Source of the DNA: Nocardiopsis mwathae
GTDB taxonomy: Bacteria > Actinomycetota > Actinomycetes > Streptosporangiales > Streptosporangiaceae
Length of the DNA: 64,000 nucleotides
Assembly: GCF_014201195.1 (NCBI RefSeq)
Contig: NZ_JACHDS010000001.1
Location: 1,550,001-1,614,000, forward strand
Direction of reading: 5' to 3'
In this document: piece by piece, positions 45,174-53,511 of the stretch
Numbering within the stretch: position 1 is the stretch's first letter
Layout: every line of letters begins with the position of its first letter
The notes under the pieces: model-generated
Told to the model about the DNA's origin: nothing
The model's input: the letters and a program-made list of their open reading frames with translations, nothing else
Databases searched by the model: none
Program-made: the position numbers and the translations under genes

Positions 45174-45599
45174 CGCCCTCCCTTTCGCGTCCCGTCGAGG
45201 GTGGGTCCTCGGCCATCCCCCATGTTCTCAGTCTCAACAACAACCGGTTGTTCGGCCAGTACCGGGCGCGGCATGTCCGAACTGTTGGGCGACCCTGCGG
45301 GCGCGTGTGCCGCCGCCGCGAGCGTCGTGGTGCTCCTATCGTGCCATCTTGACACGGGAGTGGACCGGGGGCCGAGGACTGGGGCCGGGGTTTCGGTCGG
45401 GGCGGTGTTCGACACGCCGGGTCCGACCGCGGCTCGCGGCCCCCCGGTGGCCCCGGCGAGGGCGCAGGGGCGTGCAGGGCGCCACTGCGTCCGGAGGGTG
45501 GCGCAACCCGACACGCCGATCGAGATCACAGGGTGATTGATCCAATCTCTGACATTTATCGGAACATTAGTGCTCTTCGCGTAAGTTGTCCGGTTATGG
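45174..45599. promoter_or_regulatory. Divergent region with AACAACCGGTTGTT palindrome
   Basis: 426 bases between sepH and the divergent Gly-rich membrane protein gene. The perfect palindrome AACAACCGGTTGTT (45239-45252) lies 66 bases before the sepH start and is a candidate regulator site for cell-division control. No clear promoter boxes or small genes were recognised. Confidence 0.45.
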
Positions 45600-46784
45600 A
45601 TGGGGTGGAGTCGGTTGACTCCGCGAGAACGTGTTGCGGTCCAGCCGAAACCCCCCGTGGTCAACGAGCAGCCCGAAGCGCGCCAGGGGGCGCCGGAGGG
45701 GGGAGGATTGAGCGAGGGCGAGGATAAGAAGAAGCGGATCGACCTGAGCGTGTCCCAGGTCGTCGGTGGTGGCCTCGCTACGCTGGGCGCCGCTTCGGCG
45801 GCGTCGTACCTGGGGGTCTGGGGCACCATCGGCGGTGCCGCGGCCATGAGCGTCATGAGCACGGTCGGCGGCGCCGTGATCCAGCACTTCGTCAAGCAGA
45901 GCGGCGACAAGGCCAAGGAGCTGGCCGAGCGGACCCAGCTGGCGCCCACCGACCGGGAGGGGTCCGCCGCGGGCGGGGTGACCGGGGCCACCGCGGTGGC
46001 CCCGGTCACCGAAGTGCGCGGTGACCCCGACGCCACCCGGGCGATGCCGGTGGCGGACGCGATCGATGACGCCGCGACCGCGGCGCTGGCCATGCCCGCA
46101 GCAGCGGATCCGGCGGCCGACGCCGCTGCGACCCGGGCGATGCCCGCGGTCGGCGGCGCCGCGGCGGAGGAGCGGTCGGCCGGGCCGGATGCCGGGGCCG
46201 TTGATGGTGCCGACGGGTCCGACATCGACGACGAGCGGACGTGGTGGCAGCGGTGGCGCGCGATCGTCATTCCGGCTGCCGTCGTGTTCGTCGCCGTCAT
46301 GGCGGTGATCCTGGCGATCGAGCTGCTCACCGGCAAGACGCTGAGCGATACGGTCCAGGGCAACGACGTCCGCTCCGGCCCGACCATCCTGGGCGGCCAG
46401 AGCCGGTCCGCCGACACCGGGATCGATGTCCCGGACCCGGGTGCGACCCCGGACACCGGCGGGCAGGACGGCGGGACGACGCAGCACGACGGCGCGACCC
46501 CCGACCCGGGAACCGGCGGAACGACCGACCGGAACGACGGGACCGACGGCGGGACCGACGGCGGCACGGGCGGCTCCGACGGGTCGAGCGATGGCGGGAC
46601 CGGGGAAACCGGAGGCGAAACCGGCGGAGGCACCGGTGGTGGCACCGAGCACGGTGGCACCGGCGGCTCCGGTGGGACCGGGGGCGGCGGCGAGCAGGGC
46701 GGTGGCACCGGTGGCTCGGGCGGAGCCGACGGCGGAACCGACCAGCGGGCCCCGAACTCCGCGCCCTCCCCGGGCGCCGGCTGA
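45600..46784 (+). CDS. Single-pass membrane protein with Gly/Thr/Asp-rich tail
   Basis: A 394-aa protein. After a basic N-terminal part (KKKRIDLSVSQVVGGGLATL) come hydrophobic small-residue helices (SYLGVWGTIGGAAAMSVMS). A disordered Ala/Asp-rich linker follows, with two ATRAMP repeats, then a clear transmembrane helix (AIVIPAAVVFVAVMAVILAI). The last 130 residues are Gly/Thr/Asp-rich, with GGT and GGTDGGT repeats, probably extracytoplasmic. ATG 45600 is listed; a TTG near the LSEGEDKKKR segment is an alternative. Actinobacterial family; function unknown. Confidence 0.75.
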   Translation: MGWSRLTPRERVAVQPKPPVVNEQPEARQGAPEGGGLSEGEDKKKRIDLSVSQVVGGGLATLGAASAASYLGVWGTIGGAAAMSVMSTVGGAVIQHFVKQSGDKAKELAERTQLAPTDREGSAAGGVTGATAVAPVTEVRGDPDATRAMPVADAIDDAATAALAMPAAADPAADAAATRAMPAVGGAAAEERSAGPDAGAVDGADGSDIDDERTWWQRWRAIVIPAAVVFVAVMAVILAIELLTGKTLSDTVQGNDVRSGPTILGGQSRSADTGIDVPDPGATPDTGGQDGGTTQHDGATPDPGTGGTTDRNDGTDGGTDGGTGGSDGSSDGGTGETGGETGGGTGGGTEHGGTGGSGGTGGGGEQGGGTGGSGGADGGTDQRAPNSAPSPGAG

Positions 46785-46790
46785 CCAAGG

Positions 46791-46821
46791 CGGTCCGCGC
46801 CCCGCCGCGGGGCGCGGACCG
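46791..46821. terminator. Bidirectional hairpin between convergent genes
   Basis: Perfect 14-bp stem CGGTCCGCGCCCCG with its complement and a CCG loop, six bases after the stop of the Gly-rich protein gene and 25 bases beyond the end of the convergent oxidase gene. Confidence 0.85.
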
Positions 46822-46846
46822 TCGGCCGCGCAGGGTCGGATCGCCC

Positions 46847-48148
46847 TCAGTGCCCCAGCACGGCCTCCAGATAGGCGTTGGTGAACCTGCGGTCCGGATC
46901 GACGCGGTCGCGGATCGCGAGGGCGTCGCCGAAGCGCGGGTACACCGACTCCAGGTAGGCGCGGTCGCGGGTGTGCATCTTGCCCCAGTGCGGGCGCCCG
47001 CCCACCGCGGTGAAGACAGCCTCCAAATCGGCGAAGTACCGCTCATGGGGGGCGCCCCGGTAGACGTGGGCGGCCACGTAGGCGGTGTCGCGGCCGTATG
47101 CGGTGGACAGCCAGACGTCGTCGGCCGGGGCGAAGCGCACCTCGATCGGGAAGCCGATGCGGTGGTCGCGGCGGTCGATGATGGAGCGGATCTCCCGGAG
47201 CACGTCGGCGACGTGCTCGGCGGGGATCGCGTACTCCGTCTCCACGAACTTCACCCGGCGGGTGCTGGCGAACACCCGGTAGGAGGTGTCGGTGTAGGCG
47301 CGCGCCGACAGGGCGCGCGCCGCGACCTGGTTGATCGCCGGGATCGCCGCGGGCGCCCGCAGCCCGGCGCGGTTGGCCCACTCGAAGACCGATGAGGACA
47401 GGAATTCGTCCTCCAGCCAGGCGCGCAACGGCCCGACCGGATCGGCGGGGCCGCCGACACGGTTGTTGCGCTTGGTGTAGGTGCGTCCGGTGTGCGGGAA
47501 CCAGAAGAACTCGAAGTGATCGTTGTCGGCGCGCAGCCGCGCCCAGTTCTCCAGCACCGCGTCCAGCGGCAGCGGGATCTCCCGGGCGCGCAGCAGGAAC
47601 GACGGGCGCACCGACAGGGTCAGCGCGGTGACGACGCCGAACGCGCCCAGCCCGACCCGAGCGGCGTGGAACAGATCGGGGTCCTGCTCGGCCGAGCAGG
47701 CCGCCACGGTCCCGTCGGCCAGGACCAGCTCCATCCCGACGACCTGGTCGGCCAGCCCGCCCAGGTCGCGGCCGGTGCCGTGCGTCCCGGTCTGGATGGC
47801 GCCGGCCGCCGTCTGCACGGCGATGTCGCCCATGTTGGCCAGGGCGAGGCCGTGCGCGTGCAGCGCCTCGTTGACATCGCACAGCTGCATTCCGGCCTCG
47901 ACGGTGGCGGTCCCGGCGGCGGGGTCCACGTCGCGGACGCGGGTCAGGGAGGTGGGGGAGAGGAGGGTGCCGTCGGTGACGGCGACGTCGGTGAAGGAGT
48001 GCCCGGAGCCCACCATCCGGACCCGGCTCCCGGCCGCCGCGGCCGCGCGGACGGCCGCGACGACGTCGCCGGTGGTGTTGGGTGCCTCCATCCGGCGCGG
48101 CCGTGCCCGGTGTGTCCCGGGCCATGTGGTCCACAACACATTGGTCAT
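46847..48148 (-). CDS. FAD-dependent sugar-1,4-lactone oxidase (D-arabinono-1,4-lactone oxidase family)
   Basis: A 433-aa flavoprotein oxidase. The N-terminal PCMH-type FAD domain has VGSGHSFTDVAVTDG, MGDIAVQTAAGAIQTGTHGTG with the flavin-contact HGTG, and LGAFGVVTALTLSV. The C-terminal ALO domain has FEFFWFPHTGRTYTKRNN and the terminal HWGKMHTRD, a family signature. It oxidises an aldonolactone or sugar alcohol; the exact substrate is not determined. Cytoplasmic. Divergent from the ferrochelatase gene with a 126-base shared promoter region. Confidence 0.92.
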   Translation of the reverse strand: MTNVLWTTWPGTHRARPRRMEAPNTTGDVVAAVRAAAAAGSRVRMVGSGHSFTDVAVTDGTLLSPTSLTRVRDVDPAAGTATVEAGMQLCDVNEALHAHGLALANMGDIAVQTAAGAIQTGTHGTGRDLGGLADQVVGMELVLADGTVAACSAEQDPDLFHAARVGLGAFGVVTALTLSVRPSFLLRAREIPLPLDAVLENWARLRADNDHFEFFWFPHTGRTYTKRNNRVGGPADPVGPLRAWLEDEFLSSSVFEWANRAGLRAPAAIPAINQVAARALSARAYTDTSYRVFASTRRVKFVETEYAIPAEHVADVLREIRSIIDRRDHRIGFPIEVRFAPADDVWLSTAYGRDTAYVAAHVYRGAPHERYFADLEAVFTAVGGRPHWGKMHTRDRAYLESVYPRFGDALAIRDRVDPDRRFTNAYLEAVLGH

Positions 48149-48274
48149 ACTTCGGCACCGTACCGAACCCGGTTCGGCGGTGCGGCGGCGACCCGGCGTC
48201 CGGTGACGTTCGCAACGCGCCGTCGACCCCGACCCGGGGCGGTGCGGCCACCGCAGCCTGGTTACATGGAACCC
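48149..48274. promoter_or_regulatory. Divergent promoter region, oxidase / ferrochelatase
   Basis: On the minus strand TACGGT is followed by eight bases and the oxidase ATG. On the plus strand TTACAT (48262-48267) is followed by seven bases and the ferrochelatase ATG. Both genes lack a ribosome-binding site, so both may be leaderless. Confidence 0.45.
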
Positions 48275-49306
48275 ATGAGGCCCTACGACGCGTTTCTGCT
48301 GATCTCCTTCGGCGGCCCGGAGGCCGTCGACGACGTCATCCCCTTCCTGGAGAACGTCACCCGCGGCCGCGGCATCCCCCGCGAGCGGCTTGCGGAGGTC
48401 GGCGAGCACTACTACCTGTTCGACGGTGTCAGCCCGATCAACCAGCAGTGCCGCGACCTGATCGAGGCGATCCGCGCCGACTTCGCCGCGAACGGGGTGG
48501 ACCTGCCCGTCTACTGGGGCAACCGGTTCTGGGAGCCGATGCTCGGCGACACCGTCGCGCGGATGGCCAAGGACGGGGTCCGCCGCGCGGTGGCGCTGTC
48601 CACCTCGGCCTACTGCAGCTACTCCAGCCACCGCGCCTATCTCGACGACATCGCCAAGGCGCGCGCGGCCGTCGGCCCCGACGCCCCGGAGATCGAGCTC
48701 ATCCGCCCGTTCTTCGACCACCCCGGGTTCATCGAGCCCCTGGTCGAGTACGCCCGCGCGGCGCTGGACCGGCTCCCCGAGGGCGAGCGGGCCGGGGCGC
48801 GCCTGCTGTTCTCCGCGCACTCCATCCCCACGGCCATGGCCGAGGCCAGCGGCGACCCCGAGCAGGGCTACGGGCCCGGCGGGGCCTACGCCGCCCAGCT
48901 GGCCGAGGTCGCCCGCCTGGTCACCGAGCGCCTGGGCGGCGGGCACGACTACGAGCTCGTCTACCAGAGCCGCAGCGGGCCGCCCAGCCAGCCCTGGCTG
49001 GAGCCCGACATCAACGACCGGCTGGAGGAGCTCGCCGCCGAGGGGGTGACCGCCGTCGTCACCGTGCCCCACGGCTTCGTCTCCGACCACATGGAGGTCA
49101 AGTACGACCTCGACCACGAGGCCGTGGCGACGGCGCGCCGTCTGGGCATCGCCTTCGAGCGCGCGCTGAGCCCTGGCACCCACCCGAAGTTCGTCGCCAT
49201 GGCGCGCGAGCTCGTCACCGAGCGCGCGACGGGCGCCGAGCGCGTCGGCCTGAGTGACCTGCCCGGCTGCCCCGAAGGCTCGGCGACCTGCTGCGCACCA
49301 CGATGA
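48275..49306 (+). CDS. cpfC: Ferrochelatase (coproporphyrin III type expected), Fe-S
   Basis: A 343-aa ferrochelatase that inserts iron into a porphyrin, in actinobacteria coproporphyrin III, late in haem synthesis. Motifs are LLISFGGPE, FLENVTRGRGIP, the porphyrin-binding LFSAHSIP with the catalytic His, YQSRSGPPSQPWLEPDI, and HGFVSDHMEVKYDLD with a catalytic Glu. The C terminus CPEGSATCC and an internal Cys in STSAYCSYS fit the [2Fe-2S] ligand set of actinobacterial enzymes. ATG 48266 is an alternative start. Soluble or peripheral membrane. Confidence 0.95.
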   Translation: MRPYDAFLLISFGGPEAVDDVIPFLENVTRGRGIPRERLAEVGEHYYLFDGVSPINQQCRDLIEAIRADFAANGVDLPVYWGNRFWEPMLGDTVARMAKDGVRRAVALSTSAYCSYSSHRAYLDDIAKARAAVGPDAPEIELIRPFFDHPGFIEPLVEYARAALDRLPEGERAGARLLFSAHSIPTAMAEASGDPEQGYGPGGAYAAQLAEVARLVTERLGGGHDYELVYQSRSGPPSQPWLEPDINDRLEELAAEGVTAVVTVPHGFVSDHMEVKYDLDHEAVATARRLGIAFERALSPGTHPKFVAMARELVTERATGAERVGLSDLPGCPEGSATCCAPR

Positions 49307-49451
49307 CCGGCGGAGGAGCGCTGTGAGAAGCATCACCGGTGGCCCGGGGGCGGCGCCGTGACCTCGCGGTCGCGCGGGCGGGCGCCCGGCGTGTCCCGGG
49401 CGCGGCCTGCGATGACGCCCCCGCCGACCGCCGGTTTCCGCGGGCGGCGGC

Positions 49452-49464
49452 TACGATGCATCGC
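49452..49464 (+). promoter_or_regulatory. Leaderless-type -10 box before the hydrolase-ABC fusion gene
   Basis: TACGAT (49452-49457) plus seven bases leads exactly to GTG 49465. This supports the GTG over the upstream in-frame ATG at 49456, which overlaps the box. Confidence 0.5.
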
Positions 49465-52400
49465 GTGAGAGCCTGGCTGACGCGCGTCCGTCCGCGCGTG
49501 ACCGTTCCGGTCGCGATCCTGGCCGTGGCGGTGGCCGGTGCCACCGCCACCGCGGTGGCACCGGGTGCCGACGACCCCTCCTACCGGGTGATCGACCAGG
49601 TGATCGAGGTTCCGGAAGAGCCCGGCGGCGACACCGCCATCGGACTCGACACCAGCCTCTTCCTGCCCGACGACGCACCGGGCCCCGTCCCGGCGATCCT
49701 CGTCGCGCACGGCTTCGCCGGAAGCAAGGAGACCAGCCGGGAGGAGGCCGCCGAGCTCGCCGAGGCCGGGTTCGCGGTGCTGACCTGGACGGCCCGCGGC
49801 TTCGGGGCCTCCGGCGGGCGGATCGGGCTCAACGACCCCGACTACGAGGTCGCCGACGTCACGCACCTCATCGACTGGCTGGCCGAGCGCCCCGAGATCC
49901 GGCTGGACGGCGAAGGCGACCCGCGTGTCGGCATGACCGGCGGATCCTACGGCGGCGCCGTCACCCTGCTCGCGGCCGGGGCCGACGACCGGATCGACGC
50001 CATCGCCCCGCGCTCCACCTACCACGACCTCGCCGACGCGCTCTTCCCCGACGCCTCCGGCGGCGGTCCCGGGAACGGCGTCTTCAAGCAGATGTGGACC
50101 GGGCTGCTGTTCACCGCGGGCAGCGCGGGAACCCAGGACCCCGAGGGGCTGGGCGGCCTGGTCGGCCCGGGCGCCCCCGGCACACCCGGCGAGGACCCGG
50201 ACGGCGGCGGCGCACGCGGCGGCGCTTCGGACGCCGACGCCCCCGCCCCCGCCCCCGACGCCGACACCGGATCGGTGCGCTGCGGACGGTTCCGCGCCGA
50301 CTTCTGCGCCATGTACGAGGAGGCCGCGGAGAAGGGCCGCCCGTCGGCGGACATGCTCGACCTGCTCCACCGCAACAGCCCCGCCTCCGCGGTCGACGAC
50401 ATCACCGCCCCCACCCTGCTCGTCCAAGGCATGCAGGACACCCTGTTCCCGCTCGACCAGGCCGACGCCACCGCCCGTGCGCTGCGCGACAACGGCGTCC
50501 CACTGGACGTCATGTGGACCGAGGGCGGCCACGACGCCGCCGAACCCGAGGGCCGGGACACCGCCGACGCCATCCGGGACTGGTTCGACGCCTGGCTGCG
50601 GGGCGACGGCCCGGACGAGGCCGAGACCGGGTTCTCGGTGACCCGCCCGCAGCACGTCAGCAACGGCGGCCGGTCCACCCGGCAGGGCACCGTCCCCCGG
50701 GCGGCGCGCGCCGAGGACTACCCGGGCCTGGAGGGCACCGACACCGACACCCTGCCACTCGCCCCCGCCGGCTCCGCCCGCGGCCAGGACGGCCCGCAGG
50801 AGATCGTCGCCCCGCCCGGCGGATCGCCCGCCGCGCTCTCCTCGGTGCCCGGCCTCGGCGCGCTGAGCCGCCTGGGCGGCGGGCTGCCCGGAGGGGGCGG
50901 GATCGCCGTGGACATCCCCGGGCAGACGGCGGTCTTCTCCTCCGACCCCCTCGACGAGGACCTCACGGTGACCGGCGCACCCACCGTCACCGTCCGCGTC
51001 GGCGGGGGCGGAGACGACGCCCCCGCCGAGGCCGTGCTGTTCGCCAAGGTCTACGACGTCACGCCCGACGGCATGGCCACACTTCCGCGCCAGCTCGTGG
51101 CCCCCTTCCGCGTCTCCCTCGGCGACGGGCCCTCCGACGTCGAGGTCCGCCTCCCGGCCATCGACCACACCTTCGCCGAGGGCCACTCCCTGCGCCTCGC
51201 GGTGAGCACCGGCGACATGGCCTACGCCCAGCCCGACACCGCCGCGACCTACACCGTCGACCTGCCCGACACCCAGGCGGGGCTCACCCTCCCGCTCCAG
51301 CCCGACCTGGTCACCCCCCGGGCGATGCTGCCCGCCTGGACCTGGGCGCTGCCGCTGTCCGCGGTCATCGTGGCCGCCGCCCTGCTGCTGCTCGGCCGCC
51401 GCCGGTCCGGGCCCGCGCCGGCCGACCCCGGCCTCGCCGACGTCCCGCTGCGCATCGACGGCCTGACCAAGCGGTTCCCCAACGGCCACCTCGCGGTCGA
51501 CGACCTCTCGCTGCGGGTGGAGCGCGGCCAGGTACTCGGGCTACTCGGGCCCAACGGCGCCGGCAAGACCACGACCCTGCGCATGCTCATGGGACTGGTG
51601 CGCCCGGACGCGGGCGACATCCGCATCTTCGGCCACCAGGTCGTCCCGGGCACCCCGGCGCTGGCCCGACTGGGCTCCTTCGTCGAGGGGCCCGGCCACC
51701 TCCCGCACCTGTCCGGGCGCGCCAACCTGGAGCTGTACTGGCGTGCCACCGGCCGCCCGCTCGGCGAGTCCCGCGTCGACGAGGCCGTGCGCATCGCCGC
51801 TCTCGGCGAGGCGCTGGACCGCCCGGTGCGCACCTACTCCCAGGGCATGCGCCAGCGCCTGTCCATCGCCCAGGCCATGCTCGGCCTGCCCGACCTGCTG
51901 GTCCTGGACGAGCCCACCAACGGGCTCGACCCGCCCCAGATCCGCGAGATGCGCGACGTGCTGGTGGCCTACGCCGCCACCGGCCGCACCGTGATCATCT
52001 CCAGCCACCTGCTCGCCGAGGTCGAGCAGACCTGCACCCACGTCGTCGTGATGGACCGCGGGCGGCACGTCGCCGCCGGCCCGGTCGCCGACATCGTGGG
52101 CGAGGGGGACGCGGTCCTGGTCGGCGTGGACGACCCGGCGGCCGTCGCCGACCGCGTCCGCGCGATCGACGGCGTCGCCGAGGCCGAGCCCGCCGAGGAC
52201 GGCCTGGTCGTCCGGCTGCGCGAGGGGCAGGGCGGGGTCGCCCGGCTCGTCGCCGAGCTCGTGTCATCGGGCCTCGACGTCCACCGGGTGGTGCCGCGGC
52301 GCCGTCTGGAGGACGCGTTCCTGTCCCTGATCACGGCCGGCGAGCGGCGAGTCGGCGAGCGAGCGGAACCGCCGCCGCCGGGTGCCGAGGGCCGAATCGC

Positions 52401-52467
52401 CGGGGCGGCGGAGACGAGCGGGCGGGCGAGCGCGAGGGGCGACACGGAGGCGGGGGAGCGGTCGTGA
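49465..52467 (+). CDS. Alpha/beta-hydrolase (CocE/X-Pro peptidase-like) fused to ABC ATPase
   Basis: A 1000-aa fusion. An N-terminal signal anchor (RVTVPVAILAVAVAGATATA) precedes an alpha/beta-hydrolase domain with AHGFAGSKE, nucleophile Ser161 in GGSYGG, LVQGMQDTLFP and EGGHD for Asp and His. A jelly-roll-like region resembles the C-terminal domain of CocE/X-Pro dipeptidyl peptidases. A membrane helix near 620-640 then leads to a cytoplasmic ABC ATPase: GPNGAGKTTT (about 695), YSQGMRQRLSIAQ (about 790), LLVLDEPTNGLD. The hydrolase should be outside and the ATPase inside. It is coupled to the permease by a four-base overlap. Confidence 0.88.
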   Translation: MRAWLTRVRPRVTVPVAILAVAVAGATATAVAPGADDPSYRVIDQVIEVPEEPGGDTAIGLDTSLFLPDDAPGPVPAILVAHGFAGSKETSREEAAELAEAGFAVLTWTARGFGASGGRIGLNDPDYEVADVTHLIDWLAERPEIRLDGEGDPRVGMTGGSYGGAVTLLAAGADDRIDAIAPRSTYHDLADALFPDASGGGPGNGVFKQMWTGLLFTAGSAGTQDPEGLGGLVGPGAPGTPGEDPDGGGARGGASDADAPAPAPDADTGSVRCGRFRADFCAMYEEAAEKGRPSADMLDLLHRNSPASAVDDITAPTLLVQGMQDTLFPLDQADATARALRDNGVPLDVMWTEGGHDAAEPEGRDTADAIRDWFDAWLRGDGPDEAETGFSVTRPQHVSNGGRSTRQGTVPRAARAEDYPGLEGTDTDTLPLAPAGSARGQDGPQEIVAPPGGSPAALSSVPGLGALSRLGGGLPGGGGIAVDIPGQTAVFSSDPLDEDLTVTGAPTVTVRVGGGGDDAPAEAVLFAKVYDVTPDGMATLPRQLVAPFRVSLGDGPSDVEVRLPAIDHTFAEGHSLRLAVSTGDMAYAQPDTAATYTVDLPDTQAGLTLPLQPDLVTPRAMLPAWTWALPLSAVIVAAALLLLGRRRSGPAPADPGLADVPLRIDGLTKRFPNGHLAVDDLSLRVERGQVLGLLGPNGAGKTTTLRMLMGLVRPDAGDIRIFGHQVVPGTPALARLGSFVEGPGHLPHLSGRANLELYWRATGRPLGESRVDEAVRIAALGEALDRPVRTYSQGMRQRLSIAQAMLGLPDLLVLDEPTNGLDPPQIREMRDVLVAYAATGRTVIISSHLLAEVEQTCTHVVVMDRGRHVAAGPVADIVGEGDAVLVGVDDPAAVADRVRAIDGVAEAEPAEDGLVVRLREGQGGVARLVAELVSSGLDVHRVVPRRRLEDAFLSLITAGERRVGERAEPPPPGAEGRIAGAAETSGRASARGDTEAGERS

Positions 52468-53378
52468 AGGAAGGAGCATCGGACGGCACGGTGAACGAGG
52501 CCGCGCTGCGGCACGCCGGTGCCACCGGCACGGCGACGGAGGCCGAGCGCCATGTCCGCCACACCCTGCCGCTGCGGGTGGAGCTCAGCCGCCAGCTGCG
52601 CCGTCGGCGCACCCTGCTGACGTTCGGGTTCCTGCTGCTGCTCCCCTGGCTGCTGGTGACCGCGTTCGCCGTGGACGGCGGGGACGACGGCGGGGGCGCC
52701 TCCAGGTGGAACCTACTGGACCTGGCCACCACCGGCGCGTTCAACTTCACCGTGTTCACGCTGTACGTCTCCGCGGGCTTCCTGCTGGTCGTGGTGGTGG
52801 CGCTGTTCTGCGGCGACACCGTGGCCAGCGAGGCCGAGTGGTCGAGCCTGCGCTACCTGCTGGCCGCGCCGGTGCCGCGGATGCGGCTGCTGCGCCAGAA
52901 GCTGGTGGTCGCACTCGGGCTCAGCGCCGCCGGGGTGCTCACCCTGGCGCTGATGTCGCTGCTGGCCGGGGGGCTCGTCTACGGCTGGCAGCCGATCGAG
53001 CTGCCCGTCGGCGGACCCGATCCCGGAGTCGCCGACTCGCTGATGCGGATCGGCATCGTGGTCGGCTACCTGATGGTGGCGCTGCTCGTGGTCGCCGGCA
53101 CCGCGTTCGCGCTGACCGTGGCCACCGACTCGCCGCTGGGAGCCGTCGGCGGCGCCGTCGCGCTGATCATCATGTCCAACATCCTGGAGGCCGTCGACGC
53201 GCTCGGCGCCATCCGCGAATTCCTCCCCGCCTACTGGATGTTCGCCTGGACCGACGCGCTGCGCCCCGAACTGCCCTGGGACGGGATGGTGCAGGGGGCG
53301 GCGGTGTCGTTCTCGTATGCGACCGTGCTCGTCGCCTGGGCGTTCCGGCATTTCCGCGACAAGGACGTGGTCTCCTGA
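52464..53378 (+). CDS. ABC-2 type permease partner
   Basis: A 304-aa permease with six helices: LLTFGFLLLLPWLLVTAFAV, FTLYVSAGFLLVVVVALF, GLSAAGVLTLALMSLLAGG and others. The cytoplasmic RHTLPLRVELSRQLRRRRT precedes the first helix and LRYLLAAPVPRMRLL follows the second. Start GTG overlaps the stop of the ABC-fusion gene, so the two are one transport unit. The substrate is unknown; a peptide or lipid processed by the attached hydrolase is possible but inferred. Confidence 0.88.
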   Translation: MKEGASDGTVNEAALRHAGATGTATEAERHVRHTLPLRVELSRQLRRRRTLLTFGFLLLLPWLLVTAFAVDGGDDGGGASRWNLLDLATTGAFNFTVFTLYVSAGFLLVVVVALFCGDTVASEAEWSSLRYLLAAPVPRMRLLRQKLVVALGLSAAGVLTLALMSLLAGGLVYGWQPIELPVGGPDPGVADSLMRIGIVVGYLMVALLVVAGTAFALTVATDSPLGAVGGAVALIIMSNILEAVDALGAIREFLPAYWMFAWTDALRPELPWDGMVQGAAVSFSYATVLVAWAFRHFRDKDVVS

Positions 53379-53511
53379 CGGCCGTGTCGGCGGTGGCCGC
53401 GGCGGTCCGCCGCTCACCGGTCGGCCGGGCCGCGGGCGGCCGCTCCCGATAGGGTCGCCCGCACAGCGCTCGCCGCGTCCCCTCATGGACGCCGAAACAC
53501 AGGAGGTTCGC

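Noticed and set aside
46425-46760. Glycine-rich repeats as a mobile element or CRISPR-like array
   Set aside because: Repeats are codon-level GGT/GGC/GAC units in frame with the protein tail, without spacers or conserved direct repeats.
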